The notes below the pieces were generated by a model, which was not told the DNA's origin, did not search any database, and saw nothing but the letters and a program-made list of their open reading frames with translations. From NCBI RefSeq assembly GCF_019649055.1, contig NW_026570301.1, positions 434,001 through 498,000 on the forward strand: 64,000 nucleotides of DNA, read 5' to 3'. Below, piece after piece: positions 11,801 through 23,646 of this stretch (its first letter is position 1; every line of letters begins with the position of its first letter). A program made the position numbers and the translations under genes. This stretch comes from Paramacrobiotus metropolitanus. Lineage: Eukaryota > Tardigrada > Eutardigrada > Parachela > Macrobiotidae.

Positions 11801-12865
11801 AAATTGTCTTAAATTCTATTTGATCTGGAAAAAGGCGATAAAACTGGCTTCGATTTGACCTCGGTTTTAATTACGTATCTTCTACAGACTGTAGATCAGA
11901 GTTTCTCGAATACCAGATGAAAGCCTGACGTGGTGCAAGACAATACGTTCAAAGTGTTATTTGTTTGTTTTACTGTAGCCGCCCGCACAAGTTAGACCAC
12001 AGAGTCGGTATACGGGGAAAAAGCACAGCAAATATACCTACTCTAACCGGGCAAAATGCACGGCTGCCGTACCAAGCAACCATTTGATTGTCAGTGATTA
12101 TTTTTTCTTGGAAAACTGTTAGAACGTCTGAGAACGTAGTCAAAAAGCCGCGCATTTTGCCCGGTTAGAGTAGGTATATTTGCTACGCTCTTTTCCCGTA
12201 TATTGACTCTGTGGTCTAACTTGTGCGGGCGGCTACAGTAATTCGGAGTGCGCGAAACCAGGAGTTTCAGTTTTCATTGGATGTATACGCTACCTGCACC
12301 ATACGCTCCAACCAACAACTAATTAAAAAATCCTAAAACTTGCACGCGATAAATATTTACACAAACTTACTGGAATACATGCTTTCCGGTGTCGGTAAGA
12401 AACTCACAAACGCTATTTCGGGGTTTCTTTTTGCCCTGCCAATAACAGCTCTGCAGGCCGACATGTCGTGGTCCTTTGTGTTCTTGATACCAGTCCAGAA
12501 TCAGACCGTACATTGGACCGTGGCACGGATTGCCACGGAACTTTCCAGGCCACTGTAAAGTGAGACTGGTGCACCTTCCATCCATAATTCCACACGCACT
12601 GCAGCGCCGCCACCAGGGTGACGGCACTCAGGACGCCAAAGATGGTAGACACGACAGAATTGGTGCCGGCAATGCCGTTGATGTAATCGCTGATGTGAAA
12701 GTTGAAGTGCCGTAACAACCGCTTGTCCACATACGGGAAGATCACGATCAGCAAACCGGCCAGTCGCAGGCCGCCGCTGATCTTATTGAATCCTCGAAGC
12801 AAGCCGTCCAACGCCATGACGAAGTCCATGAACAACTCAACTGGAAACCCAAATAACTCAGACAT
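8890..12865 (-). CDS. BCS1-like mitochondrial AAA ATPase, gene C (frame breaks in exon 1)
   Basis: Three exons: 12865-12371, 10258-9631 and 9184-8890. Exon 1 has a hydrophobic membrane stretch (LAGLLIVIFPYV) and the BCS1_N region (FNFHISDY-like FHISDYINGI). Exon 2 has Walker A GPTGTGKTS and a Walker B-like ILIENVD. Exon 3 has the small AAA lid. BCS1 proteins are inner-membrane AAA machines that move the folded Rieske protein into complex III. Unlike typical family members (LLEDVD), Walker B has N for D, and RPGRID is DSGRID. As read, exon 1 switches frame between residues about 105 and 120, and the exon 1/exon 2 phases do not match. It is either a decaying copy or contains base errors. The 2.1-kb first intron holds a MITE. 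Confidence 0.7.
10572..10597. repeat. Perfect 11-bp hairpin in intron 1 of gene C
   Basis: AAAACCGAGCT and AGCTCGGTTTT flank a 4-nt loop (GTTG). It resembles a bacterial terminator in shape, but it lies inside an animal intron; I assign no function. Confidence 0.6.
11971..12240. mobile_element. TA-flanked foldback MITE, copy 1 (270 bp)
   Basis: Long inverted arms of about 93 bp begin TACTGTAGCCGCCCGCACAA at the left and end in its reverse complement at the right, roughly 90% matched by eye. The terminal TA on both sides suggests a TA target site, as in the Tc1/mariner superfamily. There is no ORF. It lies in intron 1 of gene C. A shorter relative is at 18,734-18,879. Confidence 0.8.
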
Positions 12866-12951
12866 AGGACATAGTCTCTACGTTTTGGATTATTCGAATT
12901 ATGACGACTTTCACCGTATTTTTAATAATGCATACTAGTAAATACAGTCTA

Positions 12952-13150
12952 CAGACCAAATGCTAACTTCTGCCGGTGGAGCTGCGCTGCGGAAGTAAGG
13001 ATGCTTCGTACGGAAATCGCATGACACAAACAGCGAATAGCTAGTAAAGTGGGCGGAGTCATGAACAGAAAACTGGCTCAACTTGCCACCAGAAAACGTG
13101 CAAGGGTATCAAATGAGATTCAACTAGGAAAATAATTTCAAATTTTCACC
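12952..13150. repeat. Block shared with 24,625-24,830
   Basis: Runs of shared words occur in the same order (ACAGACCAA, GTGCTGCGGAAGT/GCGCTGCGGAAGT, ACAAACAGCGAATA, CACCAGAAAAC). The two blocks lie upstream of BCS1 copies C and D respectively. They indicate that flanking DNA was duplicated along with the genes. Confidence 0.6.
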
Positions 13151-13734
13151 TATAAGGCTGCCGGTTACCGTGATTTCACAACACAATATAATTATAATTC
13201 GACCAGCACTGCACTATAAATCTGTTATCAAAGCAATAGTAACTGTGAGCCTCGTTGGTACAGAAAAGACATGTGGATTTATGTTGTATTTATAGAAGTA
13301 CCGACATATGCATATTTTATATGCACTACATACACATTATTTTCCGGAAACGTTACTTACAAGAGCACAGCCCAAGATGAACTACGTAAATACCACTTAT
13401 TCATCAAAGTTTCATTGGACAAATGCAAGGTGAGTGCTGGAACAACACTGCAAAAAACCATCTCCAACCGCTTTATGATGGCAGATCGGATTTCTTCGTT
13501 TTGAGCGTGTTCTTTCCTCAGTCAGATGTATTAATTATTTACAATACGCGCTGTAATGTGCAGCACCCAGTAAATATGATCAAATAAAGAACTTGTCTCA
13601 GTTGACATGAGAAGGGACTGTGCACAATACACTTATAGCATTTCCACGCACAATCTCCAAACTTAATCGTTGAAACAAAAACAAGTGGAACGACTCTCGC
13701 CCGTCAATCAGATATCGAGGCTAGCATAACAATT

Positions 13735-15520
13735 CGAAGAACTCTCGATGTACCCTACCTTGTTTACTGCGAAACGTAACCGTTCATTTGTCAGTGGTAA
13801 GTGTAAGTTAGTGATAACTTAAAACCAACGTTGTACTCAAGGGGCTTTCTTGTATACTAACAGTAAACAGCAAAATGAGTGCGGTATTGGTTAAACATGA
13901 AGCACTGCTTTGCTAGCACAGATGCGACTGCTATAGCATCTGCATACTGCACCCAGTTAATATCGTGCGTAAACAGTGTTATCGGGAATGTAAATATTTT
14001 AGTCGAGCAGTTAGATAGCATTACGGGATACATACAAATGATACGATTATTACAATACCGTGTAGCAATTGATGTACCGAATACTTGATTTAGCACAGCG
14101 CTCAGTGTTGGTAAACTTCTTTTATGAATATGTGTAAGAGCACGGTCGTCAAAATGGTAGCATCCTGTATGAATCTGTCAATTAAGATTGTGTTGACAAG
14201 GATTATACCGTGCCAAGCCCAATTAGTAAAATTTGATATATGTTTGTATGCCGGCTTAGCTTACCATTCGTGTAGCAAGGAGAGACCCAAACTGCATCCG
14301 CTGGCCAACTACAATTTTTTGGAAGACAGTTGCCTTGATGCGAGCTCGTATTGTTTGTTTCTGCGCCGATGTCCAGCTCAAGCCGGAAATGTAGCGGGCA
14401 TTTTGCCCACTTGCCGTCCTGACTCTATGATGGGATAGTCGAGAACAATAACAGCTTGTACTGTACCGTTATTTACTGTTCCTGATTCTGGTTTGATAAG
14501 CACCGATCCGGGCAATGCGCTTCAATGTATGTACTTCCACGTAGCAATTTTTCACATCACTCTGGCACTCAGCTTCTTTTTTGTGCCTGCCGTTCACTAT
14601 CGACAGCGCAGTACGACTCGTACGAGTATTCCTTCTGCGCAGCAGTTCGAAGTCGTCAGAACAGGTGGTTTCTTTTTGACTACTCGTACAGAACCATGAA
14701 CGCCGTCTTATAAGCCTTTTTACTGCATTAGAGAACATGATATCTTTGCAGTTGCCAGTTGCCAAGTGTACCCAGTAAGCTGCCAGTGCAGGTGCCACTG
14801 CCACTTTTTGCACCCTGCCCGATTGCAGACTTGGTGAATTGCCACAGGGATCGATAATTTTGTGTCTGATAGGCAGCACTGCCCGTAAGACATTTTGTGT
14901 AATGTGCATAACTGCATATACAGATTCACAAGACCGATTGCTGTCCGTTCGGGCAATAAAATTTTAATAATAGACTAATAGACTAACAACAGAATGATAA
15001 GTGTTGAGCATGAGTCATGACAGCAACGCTGTGCTTGCACACGATGCTATAAAATACTGCACCCAAACCAGTATTGCGCATAAATAATGTAATATTATAT
15101 TTTAGTCGATTGTTATAACACATTCGCAATACAGATGATTATTAGAGAAGCACTGGATACTACAAAACTAGATATATACCCAGCACAGAGTTGCTAAACT
15201 TGCCGCTTTCAGTAGTCCGCTCAACGTCAGGTAAGTATCAACATTTTTCTTGACAGCAGCAGTATTTTCTTCTTGACCTTTCCTTTCTTTCTTGCCCGAT
15301 AAGGTGCACCGTAGTCCGCATTCCATTCCGCCGTGTCAAAAAACTCCTGGATGTCCGCGATGATCTGCTCGATGATGCCGTGGCATGGAACCCAGATAAA
15401 TGGAATCCAAGGGGCGTTTACGCTTTCCGCTGTCACTGGTCGGCGGTCAGTTGCCGTCTTCGTTGATGTGTAGCATACACAGGCCCAGAGTAGGTGTAAT
15501 TTTCTTATCCTTAAACCTAC
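13735..15520 (-). pseudogene. Rearranged BCS1 relic
   Basis: Pieces of this block match the gene E locus. Position 13,735 onward matches 56,850 onward, 14,178-14,320 matches the end of gene E's last exon (57,429-57,560), and 15,207-15,520 matches exon 2 (58,206-58,890). The exon 2 match keeps ADIQEFFDTAEW but lacks the Walker A/B part. A sub-block with GCACCCA and ATAAACAGTGTTAT-like words occurs twice here (about 13,880 and 15,000) and once at 57,110. There is no open frame through it. It is a clear non-functional copy. Confidence 0.7.
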
Positions 15521-17127
15521 GACACCAAGGGAAGTGTTTGCTTGCGTATATAAGCCTGATGGTTTAGGCGTCACGGTAGCTTTTGGTTCACAAGAGTACA
15601 GGATACCAATCGATACTAGTGTGCCGATAAATAGCTTTTGTTACCAACTGCGTCGACAACTACAGAGACGTTCGCTTTCTCACATTACAGAACAATGTTT
15701 TTGCATTCATCTGTGTCGTTTTACAGTGAAACGTTCTACAGCGAAATAACAATAAATACTCCTACGCGTTGGCCTGAAAGTTTTTATAATGGCAGCATCC
15801 GAATGCCCAGATCTGGGCTGCTAAAAAATGGACAAAACGTTGATGTCCAACGCTGGTGCCACTACCTATGACAAGAAATCGTTATTTTCACTACAAGAAA
15901 GATTAATGGCTGTACAAAGTACAGATAGCGATGGTTGGTCGTTTCACATCTACCGCCTAACACTACTGTTGTACACTGCTACTAACGCTACTAGTACTAC
16001 TGGTGGATTTTATCGAATTAATGACCGCCCTATAGAGCCAGCAAACCCCCGAATTTTGCCACTTATATTTTAACTTTTTCACTGGAAGTACAACATCACA
16101 GCTTGGTTCACTAAATACAGGACCTGTATTTAGTTAGTGTCTTGTTTACTTCGAATCAGCCAAACAGTACCTTGTCGCCAGCAATAGACATAGCCGTTTA
16201 CTTACTTGCCACGTGCAGTCATTATTGCTGAATGATGATGCTGTAGTACGTACAGTGCACGATCAAAATTATTGATTTCAGCATGTTAAAAATTGATGAT
16301 AGAATTGTATTCCGATAAATAATTTTTGTGTTTGATTTGCAACACAGCCGGGAAGATATGATACGTACGAGTAAATCATTCCAGTGCTGTTTTGTACTGC
16401 GCTCAGCAATCCGCTGTCAGTGGGTCCTTTGTGCACAGCACAATCGTTATCTCCGAATAACTGAGTGTGCCAGGCGCTGATGACCTACAGTGCCCACTGT
16501 TCTGTACTGATTGTATCTGTATGTAAGTGTAGATGAGCATTTTTTTTTCGTAAAACCGTCACAAATTTAAACGTCATAACTTTGAATGATGAAAAGCTAA
16601 ATCGTAATCACCCCCTTTATGACTGAGGTGAATTTCTTAAGTTGGTTACCTGATAGAAGACATACTTATCATTTCACAGAAAATGACCTCCTCCAAAAGA
16701 ACGAAAAACCAATTTAAAGGAAATTATTTGTGACGATGAGCCATGCTATCCATGCGCATGTTTAGCGGTGCCGACTTTCACCGACTTATTCGATACCGCA
16801 CAGTTGTACAGTTCAGCGGTGCATTTATCGTGCCGGATACAAATGCCGGCAACGAGATACTGTATATTATGATATCAACCATGAAAACCGAAGCTTTGTT
16901 TATAAGAGAACACAGCGTACATGTATTAACAATTGATAAATGCAACATTAATTTGCCATAACACGGCTACCTGTCTCCATGCACGTACAGGAGACAGGTT
17001 TATAATGAAACGTGACTGTATTTGCGACGAAATTCGATTAAGTAAAATAACAAAAAGTGGTCAAAAGGTTGCAAATCGGAAACTACTAGCACTGCGTTGG
17101 TATCAGCAAAACAGAAAAATCTGTAAG
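15521..17127. other. Spacer with relic of the gene E upstream region
   Basis: From about 15,720 to 16,080 there are short matches to 59,060-59,400 (for example AACGTTCTACA and GTTGGCCTGAAA), extending the duplicated block. The remainder has no supported gene. A 10-bp stem ACCTGTCTCC/GGAGACAGGT lies at about 16,969-16,999. Confidence 0.5.
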
Positions 17128-20100
17128 CTACTTGTTATCGGGGAAATGCTGCCGAATACGACACACCGCCGAAATCACGTATTCCATCGCATTATGGCTC
17201 ATCTGGGCTTCCGTTGAATCTTCACCGAATAACAAAGCAAAAATATCCTTTCCTTCGTTACCAATATCCACGATGCTGCAGCACGCTTGACGAGCCAAAG
17301 TATCGAGCTCTTGCTTAGCCGGCCTCGAGAGCTTGCTGACGCCATGTAGAATTCGATTCTCCAACGCTTCTGCGGTAAACTTCGCAGCGGAAACCAGCAA
17401 AAAGGCGCGCATATCAGCATACTTTGGACAAACGTTCCTGAGGACAATAATACCAGGAATGAAGGATAAATATTACGACTGCAAGTTGCAGTCGTCTAAA
17501 CTAATTTCATTTAAATCATTATGCAACTAACGTATTTTATCATATCAGTATATGCCCCCTCCCACCTCTAAAGAGCTGGATTTCCCGAAATACAGGCCCC
17601 TCCCATACCTTTATGAAGTTATTGAGTTCACCCCTGAAATTGTGTACCGGGAACTCAATTGCCTTGCAGCAGGTTTTCAAAAAAATTTCGCGTTTTTTGT
17701 AACTTTTTGCACGATTTTTGCTCAACATTCGGGAACTTTGCGGATTTTTCACACGAAAAGCTTCTCGTGTTTTTCGTAGCTAATATGCAGCTGCGCCAGG
17801 ATTTTGAGGAAGATCAATCAGCAACGAAAACCTTTTAAAACCTCTCGTCCCCGAAATAGTGTCATCCTCCCGAATGAATTACGAAAATTTAGTAACCCCG
17901 GAACATCAATTGTTAAAGCATGGTACATTAAATCGCTTTAGCCAGAAATTTACGGTTTGGAAGTGCCCAAAGTTACCTGACACAGGTCACAAACTCCCTC
18001 ATCATCTTCCAGCCATCTGCAAAGCGGTTTTCATTGTAGTGCTTCTCCGCTAACTTCCAGCCGCAGATAAATCGGAAGTGCGCATCGGGCTGCAGGATGC
18101 CGGCAGCGTCCATCTCCTTGCAGAGCTGCATGATCATGGCCTCGTGTTGCTCCCGCGGCTGGCTTGTCTTAATGGCCTCGTGCTGCTGCAAGAAACCGCG
18201 AAACTGCTTCAATCGGTGACCGTTGAGGGCGCCGCATTCCGCGCAAGGTGCCAGTGCTCGGCTGTCGCTCGGAATCCGATTGGTACATCCGACCGTCACG
18301 CATTTCAGTGAGTTGATGTCGGCATCCTAAAAATACACAGGTCTGGTTACGCTACAAGTGCCAATATTTGTCTGCAAGATGCTGATAACGCACATATTCT
18401 TCCGAGCATCTGCGACAAGTACACGGATATTTGTGGCGTCCTTCAAATTCTGCACGCCGCTCGGCTCGCGTCATACAAAATGCTTCTTCCATTTCGCTGT
18501 AGCGCAACTAGAAGAACATTAATTACATTACAACAGTAAATGGTATGTAATTTCACTTTCTCGTTTTCAGTCACCTAAAGAGTGCAGATAGGTATACCGG
18601 TACGTTAACATAAAAAGCTTGAAATAAGAAAAGAATGTGACTTGAAAGTAACGCTCAAAATTTTTTCATTTCAGAAAAAAATGGGTTTGTTAGAAATCAG
18701 CAAACCTGGACGACCCGTTAACGACTTCGGAATTATTGTAGCCGCCGGCACAATTTGCACCGCCGAGTGAGGAATACGGATATTTAGACCCACAATGCTC
18801 CCTGTTCAGTGCAGCGTGTGCAGGGAGAAGGCAACGGCCGGATCTGTCAGTGGTGCCACTTGTGCGAGCGGCTACAGTACAGTACCTTTACTGGTGCAAT
18901 GAAAAAAATACGGGAAAATTCAAAGTACTCGAAAATAGGTGACATGCTATTCGTCGATGAAAATTCGTCGATCGTCACTAAGCCAAATGTCGACCCATCA
19001 TGAAAATCTAAGGGTATAATAATTTTCTTATGTGTCCAGATTCCTAGTATTCTTAGCCATCGCGCTCATAACGGTCGAGGTTATGACGGTCGACGAAGTG
19101 TTAGTCAGTGCGCGCTGCGCATAGTGACAGTAAGGCTCACATCGCGAAGCCCAGTATACTGCGGAATGTCTTCCACGGCATGAATAACCAACCGTCGACC
19201 GCGGCGGTTCAGCTCCACATTGATATCCATGCACACCGGCGTCATTCGTCCCACCGGTGCTTGCGCATACACCGCTCTACCGATCGGTACCGTAGTATCA
19301 GGCGAATCAAAAATATCCACACCGTTATACATGAGCATTCCACAGTAGGTCATTATGTCCGGGCTAGGAATACCGAATGTTGTGGAATTTTTCGAATCCA
19401 CACTACAATGGAGGAACCGCTAAAGACGTGGCACACCAGCATGGAGTTTCAGCTTACTTTGGTTGCATAAACTGCACCATCCGTTCGGCTCGCGGTTGCG
19501 ATGGATTTGTGGGGAACGTGAGCAGAATATCTTTGACAGATTTGGGACCAATCCCCGGGATGTCTATCATCGTATTCTTCTGGAGAACCATAGCAGTGTT
19601 AACAAGATCACACCATTTCAAGAGTATTCGAACTTCCACATCATAGAGAATACTGTACTTCAAACGCATTTGTAATTTACACAAGAAATTCTCATTCAGA
19701 TTTCATCACCGCACGATACTGCGCATAAATAATTAAATGATCTTTTTACAACCACAAAGCATTCAACTCGTTTTTCAAACCTAAAAATATTCCAGAAACA
19801 AGCAACAACCATTCTGCTTCTTTCTCACTTTATTTATCAAATCAAAAACATAGTATACAAATACGGAGAAAAACAAAACAGCCCAAACTATAAAAGAAAA
19901 AATTTCGTTTCGTATCATTCTGATCTGCGTCCGAGTAAATGCAACACAAGCGATTGTTTGTCAAGCGGGATCGAAGACGTTTCAAAAATATCGCGTTACG
20001 TTTCCGCACTATCGCCTGATGGATCCTCATTCCTCCATGACATGAGTTTTGAGTAACACGAGCTTACACTTAACCTAAAACGTCCCGAGGACCGTTATTT

Positions 20101-20663
20101 ACTTACCTTGATTTTATTAGCCAATTTCCCGGTCAGATCCGAAGATACCGCGCTGAACGTGAAGAGGTCTACGGGTGGGGGCGGCGGAAGGGCGGTGGTG
20201 TTCGCTGCCAGGGAACCCGCTGGTAAGCCCGCTTTTAATAGGGCATTCACTGTACCCAACGGATCTGTGCTAACGAGATCCTTAAGCATAGCGCATTCCA
20301 GCTTGTGTTCCACCTTCCAGTCGGCGGTCTACATCCAGCCAGACCATTGGTAACGCTTTTAATAAGTGAGTTGCAAAGGCGCACTCATACCAGCATGCGT
20401 ATTCGCCATTGTTACGATTTTATACCTACACTGCTGTTTTACAGAAAGCTATCTGTAATACGTAAGCACCGTACCTGGCAAGCAGAATTGCAGTAACGGT
20501 GCAGTTGGCATCCCGAACATGTGCGTAATTCTGGGCTTTTTCGAAGGCAGTAGGCACAGTGTGTTTTGTAGGCGCTCCTTTTCAGCATCCACACCAGTGG
20601 ATCGCAGGACATCACAAGGTCGCCAGCAGAAAAAGAACGGATTCCAGCCGATTTTGTTTCCAT
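17128..20663 (-). CDS. SMYD-like SET/MYND-domain protein, gene B (7 exons, 522 aa)
   Basis: Exons: 20663-20475, 20328-20107, 19579-19458, 19402-19141, 18507-18394, 18326-17977 and 17437-17128. The lengths are 189, 222, 122, 262, 114, 350 and 310, identical to gene A except exon 2 (one codon longer). Phases close to 523 codons with the stop. It shares the SET N-terminal half, the MYND cysteines (CAYC, CSGC, YCNSAC, HKLEC), the post-SET cysteines and the helical C-terminus. As in gene A, the SET NHSC position reads GRMT, so the substitution predates the duplication. The proline run before PVDLFTF in exon 2 varies between copies. The start ATG at 20663 is chosen by alignment with gene A; the frame is open further upstream. 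Confidence 0.87.
18734..18879. mobile_element. TA-flanked MITE, copy 2 (146 bp)
   Basis: It begins TATTGTAGCCGCCGGCACAA and ends with the inverse of TACTGTAGCCGCTCGCACAA. The ends match copy 1 at 11,971-12,240 but the interior differs. It sits in intron 4 of gene B and is absent from the same intron of gene A, so it inserted after the duplication. Confidence 0.7.
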
Positions 20664-22354
20664 TTTCACTGACACCGTCAACCACAAGGCATATCGATAG
20701 CGGACAATTACTGTGGATAAAAAGTGCTTCACAACATAGAAGTCCTGGTGTTTTGCGGTGCTGTGCAAGTATGATCTGAGTCATCTGACATTCTGACCGT
20801 AAAATGAGCAGCACAGAGACTGGCAATGAACCTCAGTGAGGTAACCTAAATTACGGGCACGATCAAACACGCGCAGTCGCTCTTGCGCAGCACCGAGCAC
20901 GTATGACATTCAAGACATTATTGTAGTCAAAAATTGAACCGACTGCCCGCGTCCTTACACACTTCGGTAATAGCATGTTCTGCTCACCATGAAATGCGTA
21001 TTAAAATAAATCATCAACCAAGTTACTTACATTTCTCGCTCACGGGAGGGCGGCTGCCATGGTGACAGACACGCGTTATTGTGTGTTTTCTCAGCAGAGT
21101 CCTTTTCTCTTCTATTTCGAATTCGGGACCCCAAATATGGTTTTAAATATTTAGTACGATGTGTTAAAACGTCAGAAAGCCTTTGATGAGAAAGAAACTT
21201 GAGAATATCTTTAAAGAGAAGAGCAAATTTGAGAAATTATGGCAAGCAGTAGCACATAACTGCTTTCTGGCTTTTCTGTAGTCGATCGTTGCGCAGTCAA
21301 TTCCCAGTCCCTACAGGAGTTACAGCGACTTACTGCTGGTGTACCGTGTACCTAATAGCTTTAGTAAGTTCTTGCGTGTTTTTATTAAACAATTTGCACC
21401 CGAAGTTATAATTAAGTACTACTAATCAAGCTTGATCCATGGCCATCCAGTATATCTAAAATATCTTGTAATATCTGGAAAATACATTGGAAATGCAATT
21501 TCTATTTTGGTCCATTTAAAAGTGACTGCAGGAAGTTGATTTATTTAATTTCTTTTGTTGGGAATGGTTGGGCTGATAATACCTCTCTACTGTGTAAGAG
21601 CACTTCTTTTGATATTCAGTCATACCTGCTTGGGTAACGCTTTTCGTTAATAATAGATTTGGCGAAACGATGACCATTGCCAAACAAATGCAGCAGTACA
21701 TTTATAAATTCAGTACGTGTATTAGATATAGTATATTTACGGAATACTTAGTTATAAATTGTGATTTGTGGTTACTGGTTTTAGGCTTGTAGCTATACGA
21801 ACACAGTCATCATACCGATCAGTTCGGTTTGCGAACGCCTACTCCAGACGTGGGAAAGTTTGTAATGGAAAGCCGATTTCTTCCGGTACAAATTAAGGCT
21901 GGGCTGCACATCCCGGCGTACTGGCCAAATAGGGAAATTGTTTAGCATAATCGGTGCTTAATTTGTGCCATGATTGTACGAATGAAAATGTACAGCTAGA
22001 TTTATTTTAAAGAAGATGAAGGCAGGAATAGCAATAAATAAATGTTTACGCTGTGGTTGCATTCAAAACTGCAAATGGCGGTAGAAAATATTGATCGCAT
22101 AAAAACTTAAACTGCAAAACGCGGCGATGAACAATAAGAAGCTAATTACTCGTTTCGCAATAAATTTTGTGCTCATGGGCCATAACAGAAAAGCCTGTCG
22201 TATGTAGATCGGTCTAACCGAAACTTTATAGCTATCGGCATGAGTACAAGACACAAATATCGGTCAAAGTACCGCAAAAGCACAATTTACGCTACATATT
22301 TATTAGTGCGCATTTGTGGAATAGCGACACAATTAAATTTTCTTGTTATTCCTC
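20664..22354. other. Spacer between SMYD gene B and BCS1 copy D
   Basis: AT-rich with no conserved coding segment. It must contain the promoter of gene B near 20,700, but I see no diagnostic core motif. Confidence 0.5.
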
Positions 22355-23646
22355 CTAAGAAAACAGTGCTGAAACGCCCTGAATTACTTCCGCCGGATTG
22401 CGCTTGTATGAGATAAATAGGGCCTGCAGTTGAGCCGGACTAATTTTGGGTTCGGGACGGTCAAAAACCGTCTTCAGAAACTGCTGTACTTGATCATCAG
22501 TGCACTGGCGATGGAAGCGGCGGTACATCTGTTCCACCTGGTAAACGGTGACGTAGTCAAAGAGTTGATAGTGGTCGATGTGCGTGTGTTGAGGACTAAT
22601 AAGCGCTGCAGCCACACTAAAGCAATAATATATCGATGTAAACACTTATAATATTATTGGATTAATTTGAAAATGGTAATTTCTGTCTGCTGATAAAACT
22701 CTGCCGTGTATATAATCACGTAAACAGACGACCTTTAAATATTCATCGCAGACAAGGCATCGTTTTTACAGTAGGCTAAAAAGTATGTAAGTGCGCCGAA
22801 TTTCTACTTCCCTCCAGTTTTTTTTCTGTTTTTCTTAGTAATTTGTAATGTTATAAATCGACGTTTGGTCACATTTATAGCCTTACCGGTCGAGCCTGTT
22901 GGCCGTCAAAAAGATCAATCGTCCATTTTTTAACTGTCCCACATCCAGGGCATTCAGTAGTCGCAGAACGGCCAGGCCGACGCCCTCAGGATCACCAAAT
23001 GCCGTATCCACATTCTCCATTAGAATAACCGCATCCGCTGGCGCATCGTCCATCAATCGCAGCAACACGTTATCCGTTAACGTCCCATCACGGAGATTAA
23101 GCAGGCAGACGCTCCGGTTGAAATACCCAGCTAGCGCCATTATGAATCTGGTTTTGCCGGTGCCGGTTGGGCCGTGAAACAGGTATATGCGCCGATACGG
23201 GACATTCTTCCGCTGGTACCATGCTGCGCTATCCAAAAACTCCTGGACATCTTGAATTAATGACTCAGCGACACCTCTATCGAGAATAACGGTATCTAGC
23301 GGAGGTTTTTTATTTCTTTCCTCGACTTCACCCACTGGGAATGTCGGACGGTGTACAGGAAAATGCGGTCCTTGTCGTAGTGGGACAAGAATATTTCACA
23401 GACATAGTTCCACACTTGCTGCAGTATCGCCACCAAGGCCACGGCACTGATGACGCCGAATATAACGGACAAGGCATAATGACGGCCGACAAGACGGGTG
23501 ATATGGAAGTGGAAAAGACGGAGAGGTACGAATACCCTCTCGGCGCACAGGAAGCTTATGATCAACATACCAGTCAGTAGCAGACCGCCGCCGAACTTAT
23601 GGACTAATCGAGTGACATCGCTCCACACCTCCATGACGCAATTCAC
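22355..23646 (-). pseudogene. BCS1-like copy D, internally deleted and frameshifted
   Basis: The reading starts at 23646 with a membrane stretch (LLLTGMLIISFL) and the FGVISAVALVAILQQVWNY segment. It then jumps straight to the YTVRH segment that in gene C lies in exon 2, so the end of exon 1, intron 1 and the start of exon 2 are missing. The frame then changes at an A6 run near 23,310. The AAA core follows (GPTGTGKTR, ILMENVD) to a CG|GTAAGG donor at 22887. The last exon is 22616-22355, the same 262-nt length as in gene E. The family's RPGRID reads SPQHTHID. Deletion plus frameshift argue for a pseudogene, although all splice sites that remain are intact. Confidence 0.7.
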
